From: an uncultured Bacilli bacterium
Lineage (GTDB): Bacteria; Bacillota_I; Bacilli_A; RF39; UBA660
DNA: 57,222 nucleotides
Assembly (NCBI GenBank): GCA_949505625.1
Contig: CATBQD010000012.1
Span: forward strand, 1 to 57,222
Direction of reading: 5' to 3'
Shown here: positions 19,524 through 27,881 of the stretch, in pieces
Layout of the letters: each line of letters opens with the position of its first letter
Position numbering within the stretch: position 1 is the first letter of the stretch
The notes under the pieces: model-generated
What the model saw: only the letters and a program-made list of their open reading frames with translations
Told to the model about the DNA's origin: nothing
Databases searched by the model: none
Position numbers and translations under genes: made by a program

Positions 19524-20345
19524 ATGAATACGATCAAATTTTCACCGGCATTAGAAGAACGAAAAGAAACACATAATGTAGAAGTTTACCAAATTAAAGA
19601 AGCAAAATTTTTGGGGACATCTTATCCGTTTTATAGTAATTTCCCATTAACTTTATATATTGATGAAAGATTAGAAACAGGGTATTTAGAAAAGTTAGAA
19701 AGTTGCTTATTAGAATTGAAAAAATTAAATCCTGCTATTATTATTGTTGCGCCTAAGTTGACTGCTTCTATTCTTTCCGTCTTAGAATTAATTCAAAAGT
19801 ATCACTTTGTGATAAGAAGTTTTTTAACAGACGGAAAGTCATTGTTAGAAGAAATTGATGGAAAGCCTCTTTTAGAATATCTTCATCATTATGGTGTTAC
19901 TTATAATTTAGAAATTTCTACAAGTGACTTAACTGATAGAGATTTAAATAGAATTAAAATATTTTGTGAAGTAAATGCGATTACAATACGTGTAAAGGAA
20001 CTCATGAATACAGTATCTAATTTAGAAGAACTTTTAAACGTTCAAACAGCTTATGAAAATAAAGGATATTCAACGATTATTTTTAGAGAAATGAATCATG
20101 AAAAAGTAAAAGAAATGATAGAACAAATGAAGCAGAATACAAGATTTAAGTTTGTAAGAACTTTAAAAGGACTTTTTTATCATGTTACTATTTTTTATTA
20201 CGACAACTTATTAATAAAGTGTTATGAAGATAATCTGCTTCAAAAGAAATTTGTACGAGAGATATCATTAGATAAAAATGGGAACATATCAATTACATAT
20301 TGTGATGGAACCAAAGAAGAAATGGAGAAGGATGAAGATGAATGA
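19524..20345 (+). CDS. Radical-SAM-like paralogue lacking the Fe-S cysteines
   Basis: 273 aa with no CxxxCxxC. It nevertheless aligns along much of its length with the next gene product. YLEKLESCLLELKKLNPAI matches that protein's YLKRLDEVLTILEPLNLSV. LLEEIDGKPLLEYLHHYG matches LLDKVDGTTILDHLIENH. IYIDE-type strand residues sit where the other has FVDDYCNADCKFC. The GGEPT loop is replaced by APKLT. It therefore looks like a radical SAM barrel that has lost cluster and SAM binding, perhaps a substrate-binding or scaffolding partner. The homology is my by-eye alignment; the role is inference. It has a good AAGGAG site and lies 2 bases after the upstream stop. Confidence 0.7.
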   Translation: MNTIKFSPALEERKETHNVEVYQIKEAKFLGTSYPFYSNFPLTLYIDERLETGYLEKLESCLLELKKLNPAIIIVAPKLTASILSVLELIQKYHFVIRSFLTDGKSLLEEIDGKPLLEYLHHYGVTYNLEISTSDLTDRDLNRIKIFCEVNAITIRVKELMNTVSNLEELLNVQTAYENKGYSTIIFREMNHEKVKEMIEQMKQNTRFKFVRTLKGLFYHVTIFYYDNLLIKCYEDNLLQKKFVREISLDKNGNISITYCDGTKEEMEKDEDE

Positions 20346-21369
20346 ATTTAAAAAATTAAGATTAGAAAGACAAAAAAATTTTGATATTTATACAAAAGAG
20401 CAAACTACATTTAACTTTAATGGGAAAAATAAACAAGTTTATAACAATTGTAATTTGAGTATTTTTGTGGATGATTACTGTAATGCCGATTGTAAGTTTT
20501 GTGTTGCGCAGTTACGTTATGAAAATAAAAATCAAATATATCAGAAGAAAAAAATTATGGATGACGAAACTTATTTAAAACGTTTGGATGAAGTATTAAC
20601 CATTTTAGAACCTCTTAATTTAAGTGTTTCTATTACTGGAGGGGAACCTACAAAAAGTAAAAGATTAGTTGGTATTTTAAAGTTGATTGAGAAACATAAA
20701 ATGAGAAAGAGAACGATTACAACAAACGGAAGTGGATTGTTAGATAAAGTTGATGGAACTACCATACTAGATCATTTGATTGAAAATCATTTTGATCATT
20801 TAAATATTTCTAAAACGCATTATGATGAGACAATCAATAAAAAGATTATGTGTTATAAAAAGGGATATTGTAGTAATGAAGATTTAAAAGAGATTATACC
20901 ATATGCACTTTCTCATAATTTACGTCCTAGACTTAGTTGCTTATTATTAAAGTCAGGAATTTCTACTATTGATGATATGGCTAATTATATTGAATATTAC
21001 GAGAAATTAAGAATTGATAATGTTATTTTTAGGCAATTAATGGATTATGATGAACAAAATATGTGTAATGTAGAAAAGATGAAATATTGTATGGAAAATA
21101 AAGTTGATTTGAATGAAATATGGAAGAAAGTAGATCAAGATAAACGTTTTCAAAGATACAAAAATATTTTAGGGTATTACTACTATGTTGAAATTTACAA
21201 TTATCATAATGTGGTTGTTTGTTCAGAATCTGCCGATTTAAAAACATTATATCAAGAAAAGGAAAAGAATCCAGATGTTGTATATGAGATGGTATTTCAT
21301 CCAAATGGAAATTTAAATGGTAGTTGGGTAGATAATGAAGACATTTTACTGGAGTATCAAGAATCATGA
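20338..21369 (+). CDS. Radical SAM enzyme
   Basis: About 343 aa from ATG 20338, chosen because GGAGAAGG lies just upstream; a longer frame from 20278 would run deep into the preceding gene. The cluster motif is CNADCKFC (Cys48, 52, 55). SITGGEPT is near residue 100 and TTNGSG near 123. The C-terminal third contains scattered cysteines (CNVEKMKYC and VVVCSES) but no clear SPASM pattern. It overlaps the preceding stop by 8 bases and the next start by 4, so it is translationally coupled. Substrate unknown. Confidence 0.85.
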   Translation: MNEFKKLRLERQKNFDIYTKEQTTFNFNGKNKQVYNNCNLSIFVDDYCNADCKFCVAQLRYENKNQIYQKKKIMDDETYLKRLDEVLTILEPLNLSVSITGGEPTKSKRLVGILKLIEKHKMRKRTITTNGSGLLDKVDGTTILDHLIENHFDHLNISKTHYDETINKKIMCYKKGYCSNEDLKEIIPYALSHNLRPRLSCLLLKSGISTIDDMANYIEYYEKLRIDNVIFRQLMDYDEQNMCNVEKMKYCMENKVDLNEIWKKVDQDKRFQRYKNILGYYYYVEIYNYHNVVVCSESADLKTLYQEKEKNPDVVYEMVFHPNGNLNGSWVDNEDILLEYQES

Positions 21370-21914
21370 AACATATTATTTTAGCGGGGACTAGTCGTTC
21401 TGGGAAAACAACATTATCTTTAAGGTTATCAAAATTAGGATATACGCATTACAAATTGGATTCTATTAAACGTGGAATTTATGGGAATTTTATTGATGAT
21501 GATGGTCATAATTGGGAAGGAGTGAGTCCTAAGATTGCTAAATTGATAAAACAGATGTTAGATGATTATAAAACTGATACAAATTATCATGAAGAATATT
21601 ATTTGATTGATACTTGTCATTTGTTCCCCAAAGATGCGTTGTTGTTAAAACCAAGTGACTGTATTATTATTTTTTTAGGATATTCAGATGTCACATTAGA
21701 GGAAGAAGTGGAGATTTTAAAACGACATGATAAAAAGCACTATTGGTCGAATGATTTACCTAAACAAAAAGAACTCATTGAAGCAAATATTAAATTTAGT
21801 TGTTATTTAAAAGAAGAATGCCAAAAGTATGGATTTCTATACTATGATACTGGTAAAAATCGTGAAAAGGTGTTTGATGAAATTATCTGTATGTTAAAAA
21901 AACAAATGAAATAG
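21366..21914 (+). CDS. P-loop kinase-like protein
   Basis: 182 aa. The Walker A motif GTSRSGKTT (residues 8-16) is followed by an early DSIKRG, as in small-molecule kinases of the nucleoside/shikimate kinase fold. ECQKYGFLYYDTG at the C-terminus is the kind of strand that holds the adenine pocket in this fold. The substrate is not identifiable. It is the last gene of the radical SAM operon, with its ATG overlapping the previous TGA by 4 bases. A promoter for the next gene begins shortly after its stop. Confidence 0.75.
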   Translation: MKHIILAGTSRSGKTTLSLRLSKLGYTHYKLDSIKRGIYGNFIDDDGHNWEGVSPKIAKLIKQMLDDYKTDTNYHEEYYLIDTCHLFPKDALLLKPSDCIIIFLGYSDVTLEEEVEILKRHDKKHYWSNDLPKQKELIEANIKFSCYLKEECQKYGFLYYDTGKNREKVFDEIICMLKKQMK

Positions 21915-21939
21915 TTTTTGATATTTTATATGTTCATTA

Positions 21940-21969
21940 TTGACAAAAGTCTTTATAATCATGTATACT
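21940..21969 (+). promoter_or_regulatory. Sigma-A-type promoter for the rdgB gene
   Basis: TTGACA (21940-21945), 18-bp spacer, TATACT (21964-21969). It lies 26 bases upstream of the preferred start codon of the next gene. Confidence 0.75.
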
Positions 21970-21995
21970 CGCTACTAGAAGAGGTGATTCATGTT

Positions 21996-22571
21996 ATGAT
22001 TTTAGCAACTAACAATGTAGGAAAATTAAGAGAAATAAAAAAAATATTAGAAGATTTTGAAATTATTTCTTTAAAAGAAGCAGGAATTGATCATGAAGTA
22101 GAAGAAGATCAAGATAGTTTTTATGGAAATGCATCAAAAAAGGCAAGAGAAATTTATGAAATTTCCAAAATACCAACGATAGCAGATGATAGTGGACTTT
22201 GTGTAGATGCTTTTGATGGATGGCCTGGAGTGTATACTGCTAGATTTTTAGGAGAAGGGTCTACTAGAGAGGAACGTAATCAAGCAATTTTAGATAGACT
22301 TTCAGAAACGAAAGGTATAGATAGAAAAGCTAGAGTAATGTGCTATCTTGTTTATTATGATGGTGAAGTAGAAGTAGTAGGAATCGGAGAATTAATCGGT
22401 AAAATCGCTTTAAAAGCTAGAGGAGAAAACGGGTTTGGATTTGATGATATTTTTGAATTAGAAAACGGAAAAACATTAGCTGAATTATCACCAGAAGAAA
22501 AAAATGTAGTGAGTGCTCGTTATTTAGCCACTCTAGATTTAAAAGAAAAATTAAAAGTACTAAAGAAATAA
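21996..22571 (+). CDS. rdgB: XTP/dITP diphosphatase (RdgB/HAM1 family)
   Basis: House-cleaning pyrophosphatase that hydrolyses dITP, XTP and related purine nucleotides to monophosphates. The start ILATNNVGKLREI is the family's N-terminal signature. PTIADDSGLCVDAFDGWPGVYTAR is represented by ADDSGLCVDA and PGVYTARF. GENGFGFDDIF and ELSPEEKNVVSAR are the C-terminal signatures. ATG 21996 is preferred because the family begins at this methionine and AGAGGTG lies upstream. About 191 aa, normal length. Confidence 0.95.
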   Translation: MILATNNVGKLREIKKILEDFEIISLKEAGIDHEVEEDQDSFYGNASKKAREIYEISKIPTIADDSGLCVDAFDGWPGVYTARFLGEGSTREERNQAILDRLSETKGIDRKARVMCYLVYYDGEVEVVGIGELIGKIALKARGENGFGFDDIFELENGKTLAELSPEEKNVVSARYLATLDLKEKLKVLKK

Positions 22572-22582
22572 AGTACTTTTTT
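22553..22582 (+). terminator. Terminator after rdgB
   Basis: AAAGTAC (22554-22560) pairs with GTACTTT beginning at 22573, and a T run follows. Confidence 0.85.
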
Positions 22583-22619
22583 GTTATGTTTTTATAGTAT
22601 AATGGGAATAGGTGATGTT

Positions 22620-23240
22620 ATGAGCGTTTTGATTAATAAAAAGAGATGTGACAATGCAGATGCTTGTTCTTGTATCGAAGGATGTCCTACAAAAGCTTTT
22701 TATTGGGATCCTGAAAAAGAGACAATTGCAGTAGATAACAATCTTTGTATCAATTGTAGAAATTGTATGATTTCTTGTGAAGCTGGTGCAGTTAAAGTTG
22801 CTAGAGATGAAGAAGAATATCAAAAAATTAAAACAGAATATGATGAAGATATTATGACAGTAGAGGAATTATTTCAAGATAGATATGGTGCGACTTTGAT
22901 AGCAGAGAAATATGCATTAGATTTAGTAGACTTAAAAGATGTCGTAGAGAATAGTAACAAAATTTTGCTTGTGGAGTTTTATAATGAGGAAGAAGCAAAA
23001 TGTTTAATTAATTCCATTCCAGTAAAAGAAATTATAGATTCTATTTCCTATCCTGTTTCCTATAGGAAAGTGAATATATCTGATATTCGTGATTTAAAAG
23101 AATATGAGATTAAAGAATTACCAGCTTTATTAATCATAGAAAATGGTAAAGTTATTTATAAATGGGAACAGTTTGTAAATATAAATGAAAAAGAGATTTT
23201 ATTGAAAAATATAAAAGAAACGGTAAATTTTGTAAAATAA
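22620..23240 (+). CDS. Ferredoxin-like 4Fe-4S protein with a thioredoxin-fold tail
   Basis: About 206 aa from ATG 22620, preceded by AGGTGATG. The N-terminal 60 residues hold two cysteine sets: CDNADACSCIEGCP and CINCRNCMISCEAG, the latter a standard CxxCxxCxxxC 4Fe-4S motif while the former is irregular. The C-terminal half (KILLVEFYNEEEAK ... ELPALLIIENGKVIYKWEQF) reads like a thioredoxin fold without the CxxC pair. It is likely an electron carrier or the small subunit of a redox system. The partner is unknown; adjacent genes give no clue. Confidence 0.7.
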   Translation: MSVLINKKRCDNADACSCIEGCPTKAFYWDPEKETIAVDNNLCINCRNCMISCEAGAVKVARDEEEYQKIKTEYDEDIMTVEELFQDRYGATLIAEKYALDLVDLKDVVENSNKILLVEFYNEEEAKCLINSIPVKEIIDSISYPVSYRKVNISDIRDLKEYEIKELPALLIIENGKVIYKWEQFVNINEKEILLKNIKETVNFVK

Positions 23241-23282
23241 AAAGTAGATGAAGCAATCAAAATGCTTTCGTCTGCTTTTTAA
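23241..23282. terminator. Bidirectional terminator between convergent genes
   Basis: An imperfect hairpin AAGTAGATGAAGCA / TGCTTTCGTCTGCTT with a T run on the + side and an A run on the - side can serve both the ferredoxin gene and the convergent gene, whose last codons fall within it. Confidence 0.8.
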
Positions 23283-23649
23283 TTGTTATAGTGTCTAATA
23301 TTTCTTCCATAAACTGAAGCATTTCGGACTCAGTTTCATATTCAAAAAAATTGGAAGTAACACATTTTATAGAACCAGAAATTTTAGTGCCTTTTTTGTA
23401 AAAACAATAAATTGGAATATGGTCATCAAATGCCCATCCAAGTTCAATTCCAAGACCAGTAGCAGCAGATGATACTTCTGCAAACATAACATCTAATGTT
23501 TTATAAAATTCGCGTGGATTTGAACTTTCTTTTGTTGTTAAATGCGGAAAAATAAAAGTATGATTTTGATAAAAAGAGCTATTTATAATAGGATTATATA
23601 ATTCCCTTTCATAGGGGATTTTTTTTGAATGTGCAATATAGATTTTCAT
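23257..23649 (-). CDS. Nucleoside 2-deoxyribosyltransferase-like protein
   Basis: 130 aa. It begins MKIYIAHSKK and has a central MFAEVSSAATGLGIELGWA, the layout of the NDT superfamily: the acidic AEVS segment where the catalytic Asp/Glu lies, then the GxGxElG loop. It also resembles small NDT-like proteins of unknown substrate. An AGGAGG site precedes the ATG. It is the only minus-strand gene in this stretch and is monocistronic. The exact reaction is uncertain. Confidence 0.65.
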   Translation of the reverse strand: MKIYIAHSKKIPYERELYNPIINSSFYQNHTFIFPHLTTKESSNPREFYKTLDVMFAEVSSAATGLGIELGWAFDDHIPIYCFYKKGTKISGSIKCVTSNFFEYETESEMLQFMEEILDTITIKKQTKAF

Positions 23650-23791
23650 AAAATTCCTCCTGTTTTTATTTTATAACATTTATATATTAAAATCAACTAT
23701 ATATAAGTGATGCTTATAATTAAAATAAAAAATAACTATTTTACTTATAGAAAGCTGAATAATAAAATAAATGTAGAACGGGAGAGATATT

Positions 23792-25126
23792 ATGAATGTA
23801 TTAGTGATGAATCCACCAAATATTCCATTTACAAATTCTTCTTTGTTAGCTCCACCATTAGATGTTGTAGGACTTGCTACATTGATTAAAAAATATTTTG
23901 ATACATCATTTCTAGATATGGATGCTTTAAGAATCCAAGAAATTCCAAGAAATATTTATGAAACGATAGATGTAATTGTGGCACTCATTGATTATCAGAT
24001 TCCGCTTCATACAACAAAAGCGACTGAACATTTATTAGAAATGATAAAAAAGTATGGGAAAGAAAAAAAGATAATTGTAATTGGAAAAACACCTACCTAT
24101 TTTAGCGAGCGTTTTATAAAAGCAGGAGCAACAGTAGTTATTCGGGGAATTTATGATGAGGTCATTATTCCAGTATTAAAGAACATTTTTCATATAGAAA
24201 ATTTAAAACAAATTCCAAATTTAGTTTTGAATGAAACAAATAAAATGATTTTGACCAAAAGAGAAATTCTTAATAATGATTATAGTAAGTTACCAATCCC
24301 AGATTATTCCTTTTTAAATTTTCAGAATTATATGGATACTGCTACGATGATCACTTCTAGAGGATGTGATGGAGCATGTAAATATTGTAGTACTCCTTTC
24401 TTTTTTCACAGGTTTCAAAGTAGATGTGCCAAAGATGTAGTTGATGAAATGGAAATACTTGTTACAAAATATCATAAAAAGAAAATCATTTTTTTAGATG
24501 ATAATATGACAATATCCAAAGAAAGAATGTTTGAAATTTGTAAAGAAATTAAAAAAAGAAAGTTATTTATCTTATTAGGTTGTTTATCTAGTATTGCTCA
24601 TTATGATAAAGCGCTATTTGAAACAATGTATGAAGTTGGATTCAGATGGATTCATTTTGGAATAGAATCAGGCAGTGAAGAAGTTTTAAAGAAAATGGGT
24701 AAACCAATGAATATAGACTATATAAAACAAGTAATTAAAGAAGTAAAAGAAATAGGATTTCGAGTAAGAACAAGTTTTATTTTAGATTATCCTGGAAGTA
24801 AGGTAGAAGATTTTAATCAAACCAAAAATCTCATTTTAGATTTGTGTCCACATGAAATACGACTTCATTATTTGGCGTATCGTCCAGGAACACCAGTAAC
24901 CTACGAAAATCCAGCTGAACCAGTAAGTACTTATATTCACAGTCCAAAAAGCTCTAAAGATTTATTCTATCAAAAAGAAATTTTATTATTTCTACAGGAT
25001 TTAGAGAAAAAGAATTATTTGGTTCTATTAGAAGATCAAGAATGGAGTTCTTATAACGAGCTTTCTAAGAATACAAAATTTGTCTCTATGGTTCCAATGA
25101 AATATGGGATGTGTTGGTATGAGTAA
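23792..25126 (+). CDS. B12-binding-domain radical SAM enzyme
   Basis: 444 aa. The N-terminal Rossmann-like domain (residues 1-140, starting MNVLVMNPPN with PPLDVVGLATLI) is the B12-binding domain of class B radical SAM enzymes; no DxHxxG is visible, as in many base-off members. The radical SAM core follows with CDGACKYC (Cys192, 196, 199), FLDDNM and HFGIESGSE. Such enzymes methylate unactivated carbons or rearrange rings (BchE/P-methylase group). It heads a seven-gene operon that includes a candidate precursor peptide, so a peptide substrate is plausible but unproven. A GGGAGAG site precedes ATG. Confidence 0.85.
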   Translation: MNVLVMNPPNIPFTNSSLLAPPLDVVGLATLIKKYFDTSFLDMDALRIQEIPRNIYETIDVIVALIDYQIPLHTTKATEHLLEMIKKYGKEKKIIVIGKTPTYFSERFIKAGATVVIRGIYDEVIIPVLKNIFHIENLKQIPNLVLNETNKMILTKREILNNDYSKLPIPDYSFLNFQNYMDTATMITSRGCDGACKYCSTPFFFHRFQSRCAKDVVDEMEILVTKYHKKKIIFLDDNMTISKERMFEICKEIKKRKLFILLGCLSSIAHYDKALFETMYEVGFRWIHFGIESGSEEVLKKMGKPMNIDYIKQVIKEVKEIGFRVRTSFILDYPGSKVEDFNQTKNLILDLCPHEIRLHYLAYRPGTPVTYENPAEPVSTYIHSPKSSKDLFYQKEILLFLQDLEKKNYLVLLEDQEWSSYNELSKNTKFVSMVPMKYGMCWYE

Positions 25127-25694
25127 AATCATTGGAATTACTGGAAAGATGGGAGCAGGAAAAACTTATATTGGAAGACAAATACAAAAAAAATTAAAAA
25201 ACTTTTATTTTTTGGAAGTAGATGAATTCAGAAGAAACCTATTAAAAAATAATAATCAATATCGGGAAAAGTTAGAAATTGCTTTAAAGCTTAAAGGTAA
25301 TTGGACTGGAAAAGAACTAAATGAAGTAATATATCAGAACCTGGAAGCTATGAAGAAATATAAAAAGATATTGTATGAATTTTTAATACTAGAAATCAAA
25401 CATTGTAACTATGATTATGTTTTGGTAGAATGGGCACTTTTGATTCAAGACAATTTATTGTTTCTGTTAGATGCTCTTATTTTAGTAGATGCAAGTTATG
25501 AGACAAGGCTAAGGAGGGTATGTAATATTGATTTAAGTTTAGAAGATATTAAAGCAAGAATGAATTTACAAGAATGTGAAAATTTAGAAGAAATGATAGA
25601 GCAATATAAAAGTGAGAACAAACAGTTTCAATATTTTAAAATTTTAAATGAGAAAGAAGGTGAAATTGATGCAATGTATGTTTCGTATTCCTAA
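25119..25694 (+). CDS. P-loop kinase, dephospho-CoA-kinase-like
   Basis: About 191 aa from ATG 25119, which overlaps the previous stop (ATGAGTAA). The Walker A is GITGKMGAGKT, followed by FLEVDEFRR as in CoaE-like and AAA_18-type kinases. DYVLVEWALLIQ and ALILVDASYETRLRRV fit the CoaE pattern, in which the arginine-rich lid follows a valine-rich strand. It is unlikely to be the housekeeping CoaE given its position inside a modification operon and only moderate similarity. Substrate unknown. Confidence 0.75.
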   Translation: MSKIIGITGKMGAGKTYIGRQIQKKLKNFYFLEVDEFRRNLLKNNNQYREKLEIALKLKGNWTGKELNEVIYQNLEAMKKYKKILYEFLILEIKHCNYDYVLVEWALLIQDNLLFLLDALILVDASYETRLRRVCNIDLSLEDIKARMNLQECENLEEMIEQYKSENKQFQYFKILNEKEGEIDAMYVSYS

Positions 25695-26586
25695 AGATGG
25701 TGGAAGAGTATTATGGGAGATTACAAATCGTTGTAATTATGCATGTAAATATTGTATTTTTAGTTCAGGAGTAGGAGAAAAGAGTCAAGAATTAGCACTA
25801 GAAGAATGTAAAAGAGTAATAGATGACTTATGGAAACATCATTTTCGATATTTAAAAATAACAGGGGGAGAGCCTTTTGTAAGAGAAGATTTGTTAGATC
25901 TTTTAAGTTATGCAACAAAGCTAGGAATGAAAGTTGATGTTTCAACAAATGCATCGTTAATTACAAAAGAGAAAGCAAGAAAATTAAAAGATTTCAATTT
26001 AGAGATGATTCATGTCAGTTTAGATGGAGATTTAAAAGAGATTCACGAACAAGTAAGAGGAAAGAATACTTATGACAGAACTATAAATGGAATCAAGAAT
26101 TTAAAATATAGCAATCAGTATATCCGAATTGGAACAGTCCTATATAAAGGAAATCAAGATCGAATTTTAAGTATGATAGAAAAAGCAATTGAGTTAAGCG
26201 TTTCAGAAATTATTTTTTCTATTATGGAACCAGTCGGTCGAATGAATGGAGACCAATCTTATGTGATTACAAGATCTTTAAAAGCGTTAGAAAAAGAAAT
26301 TGAATATTATCAAGAAAAATATAGTGAAGTATTAAAAATAAATTATAATTGGAGTTCAAAGATTGATGAGCATATCCATATTTGCCCAGCTGGGAAAAAG
26401 TTTTTGTATATCAACGATAAAGGGAATATTGCTCCTTGTAGTTGGTTAGTCACCCGTTCTTCTTCATATCTTACAGAAAGAACTTTAAAAGAAAAAAATT
26501 TGGATGAATTATTTGAAGATAAAAATTGGAAAAAGTTTTTACAAGACCAGAAGTGTGGTGAGTGTGTTGGAAAACATCGATATTAA
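25669..26586 (+). CDS. Radical SAM enzyme with SPASM/twitch-like C-terminal domain
   Basis: About 305 aa. ATG 25669 is preferred (GAAGGTG site), overlapping the kinase gene by 26 bases. The core motif is CNYACKYC (Cys22, 26, 29), with ITGGEPF and DVSTNAS downstream. The C-terminal segment has ICPAGKKFLYINDKGNIAPC followed by CGECVGKHRY, matching the Cys pattern of SPASM or twitch domains that bind an auxiliary 4Fe-4S cluster. SPASM enzymes typically act on ribosomal peptides. With the adjacent 138-aa peptide gene this is the strongest hint for a RiPP-type pathway. Confidence 0.87.
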   Translation: MQCMFRIPKDGGRVLWEITNRCNYACKYCIFSSGVGEKSQELALEECKRVIDDLWKHHFRYLKITGGEPFVREDLLDLLSYATKLGMKVDVSTNASLITKEKARKLKDFNLEMIHVSLDGDLKEIHEQVRGKNTYDRTINGIKNLKYSNQYIRIGTVLYKGNQDRILSMIEKAIELSVSEIIFSIMEPVGRMNGDQSYVITRSLKALEKEIEYYQEKYSEVLKINYNWSSKIDEHIHICPAGKKFLYINDKGNIAPCSWLVTRSSSYLTERTLKEKNLDELFEDKNWKKFLQDQKCGECVGKHRY

Positions 26587-27457
26587 AAACGCAATAGAAT
26601 TATTGCATGGAAAAGAATTAAAAGAAAAATACGGAAAATATTCAAAATTATATGCTTTTACAACAGAGAATATTGCTGGATACTATTCAAAATTTGATTT
26701 TCAAGAAAAATTTATTTTAACTGTATGTGGTTCAGGGGATCATGTGTTAAATGCAATATTACTTGGAAGCAAAAAGATAGATGCATTTGATATAAATATT
26801 TTTACTTATTATTTTTTGAATCTTAAAATAGCGGCTGTAAAAGCTTTAACTTATCGAGAATTTCTACAGTATTTTTTATTAGAAAATAATGATTGTGCAA
26901 TGAAATACTCATTATATTTGAAATTGAAACAATATTTAGAAAAAGATATTTCTGATTTTTGGGAACAACTATATCAGGAAGTTCACTATGATGGAAAAGT
27001 ACTTCGAAATAGTTCTTTATTTCATAATTTGTATGATACGAATAATAAAAAATTAATGAGTAATCTTTATTTAAAAGAAAAAGAGTTTCAAGATTTAAAA
27101 CAAAAAATGAAAGATGTAGAAATTCACTTTATAGAATCTTCTTTATTAGATTTAAAAAATAAATGTAAAAGTGATTATGATTTGATTTTTTTATCTAATA
27201 TTTCGGATTATTTAAAGTCAATGTTTTCTTTCAATTTGTTAGAAAATTATCGAAAACAAATCGTAGAACCATTACAAAAAAAGTTATTACTAAATGGAAA
27301 AATAATTTTTATTTATCAATATGATGTTGGAACCATTAGAAGTATTGTAGATAATACATTAGAAGTAAAAAAAGTTTTTTCAAATATGAAAGAAATAACT
27401 TTTCAAAGTGTAGTTGGAAAAAATAAACAAGACAAAATTATATATATAGAGGAGTGA
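26567..27457 (+). CDS. DUF3419-like / SAM-methyltransferase-fold protein
   Basis: About 296 aa. The start is uncertain. An ATG frame from 26504 would overlap the radical SAM gene by 83 bases; GTG 26564 or TTG 26567, behind GGTGAG at 26557-26562, look more natural. TVCGSGDHVLNAILLGSK followed by IDAFDIN is a glycine-rich motif I plus acidic motif II of a class I methyltransferase fold, in the form seen in DUF3419-type proteins. Later DLIFLSNISDYL and KLLLNGKIIFIYQYD match distal strands. Methyl transfer or aminocarboxypropyl transfer (as in DUF3419) are both possible. Confidence 0.65.
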   Translation: MENIDIKNAIELLHGKELKEKYGKYSKLYAFTTENIAGYYSKFDFQEKFILTVCGSGDHVLNAILLGSKKIDAFDINIFTYYFLNLKIAAVKALTYREFLQYFLLENNDCAMKYSLYLKLKQYLEKDISDFWEQLYQEVHYDGKVLRNSSLFHNLYDTNNKKLMSNLYLKEKEFQDLKQKMKDVEIHFIESSLLDLKNKCKSDYDLIFLSNISDYLKSMFSFNLLENYRKQIVEPLQKKLLLNGKIIFIYQYDVGTIRSIVDNTLEVKKVFSNMKEITFQSVVGKNKQDKIIYIEE

Positions 27458-27461
27458 TTTT

Positions 27462-27878
27462 ATGAAACCAGATTTTACAAGTATGAATTTTAATAGTGTA
27501 GAAGATATTGATCAATTAATAGAGGCAATTGAAAAGATGCCAGAAAATCCAAATAAGCAAAATAAATTTATTGTGCCAGAATTAAATCGTAGAGAAAAAA
27601 TGTTACAAGAATTAAGAAGTTTGAAACAAGAAGCAGAAGAGGTTCAAAGAGAAGAAGCATTAAAGAAAGAAGCAGAAACAGTAGAAAAAGAAAATGATGA
27701 AATAGAAAAGGCATTAGGAAAAGCGAGACAATTAGTAAAAAGGAGAAAAAAAGAGGTTTCTAAACCAATATATCGTTCTACATGTAGTTCAGAAAGCAGA
27801 AGTAGTGAAAGTAGAAGTTATGGAAGCTGGGGATATTGTAGTGGAGAATCAAGATGTGATGGAGAGTCAAGATGGTAA
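27462..27878 (+). CDS. Candidate modified-peptide precursor with repetitive ESR/Cys/Trp core
   Basis: 138 aa with two unlike halves. Residues 1-100 are a charged leader: MNFNSVEDIDQLIEAIEKM and then a Glu/Lys coiled-coil-like helix with many Glu pairs and a KRRKK patch at 93-97. Residues 104-138 form a low-complexity tail with four ESR triplets (111-113, 116-118, 129-131, 135-137), three Cys (108, 126, 132), two Trp (123, 138), two Gly-Tyr/Gly-Trp motifs and a C-terminal Trp. A conserved-looking leader followed by a repetitive tail, next to radical SAM, ATP-grasp and methyltransferase genes, is how RiPP precursors look. A strong GAGGAGTG site overlaps the previous stop. No signal peptide and no dedicated exporter are seen. 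It could instead be an ordinary low-complexity protein. Confidence 0.6.
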   Translation: MKPDFTSMNFNSVEDIDQLIEAIEKMPENPNKQNKFIVPELNRREKMLQELRSLKQEAEEVQREEALKKEAETVEKENDEIEKALGKARQLVKRRKKEVSKPIYRSTCSSESRSSESRSYGSWGYCSGESRCDGESRW

Positions 27879-27881
27879 TTT

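Noticed and set aside
21029-21367. 112-codon open frame on the minus strand
   Set aside because: It lies entirely inside a well-supported radical SAM gene on the + strand, has no ribosome binding site and has biased composition, as expected of a shadow frame.
25119-25694. Housekeeping dephospho-CoA kinase (coaE)
   Set aside because: The P-loop and following acidic motif fit a CoaE-like fold, but the place within a tailoring operon and moderate resemblance do not justify the coaE name.
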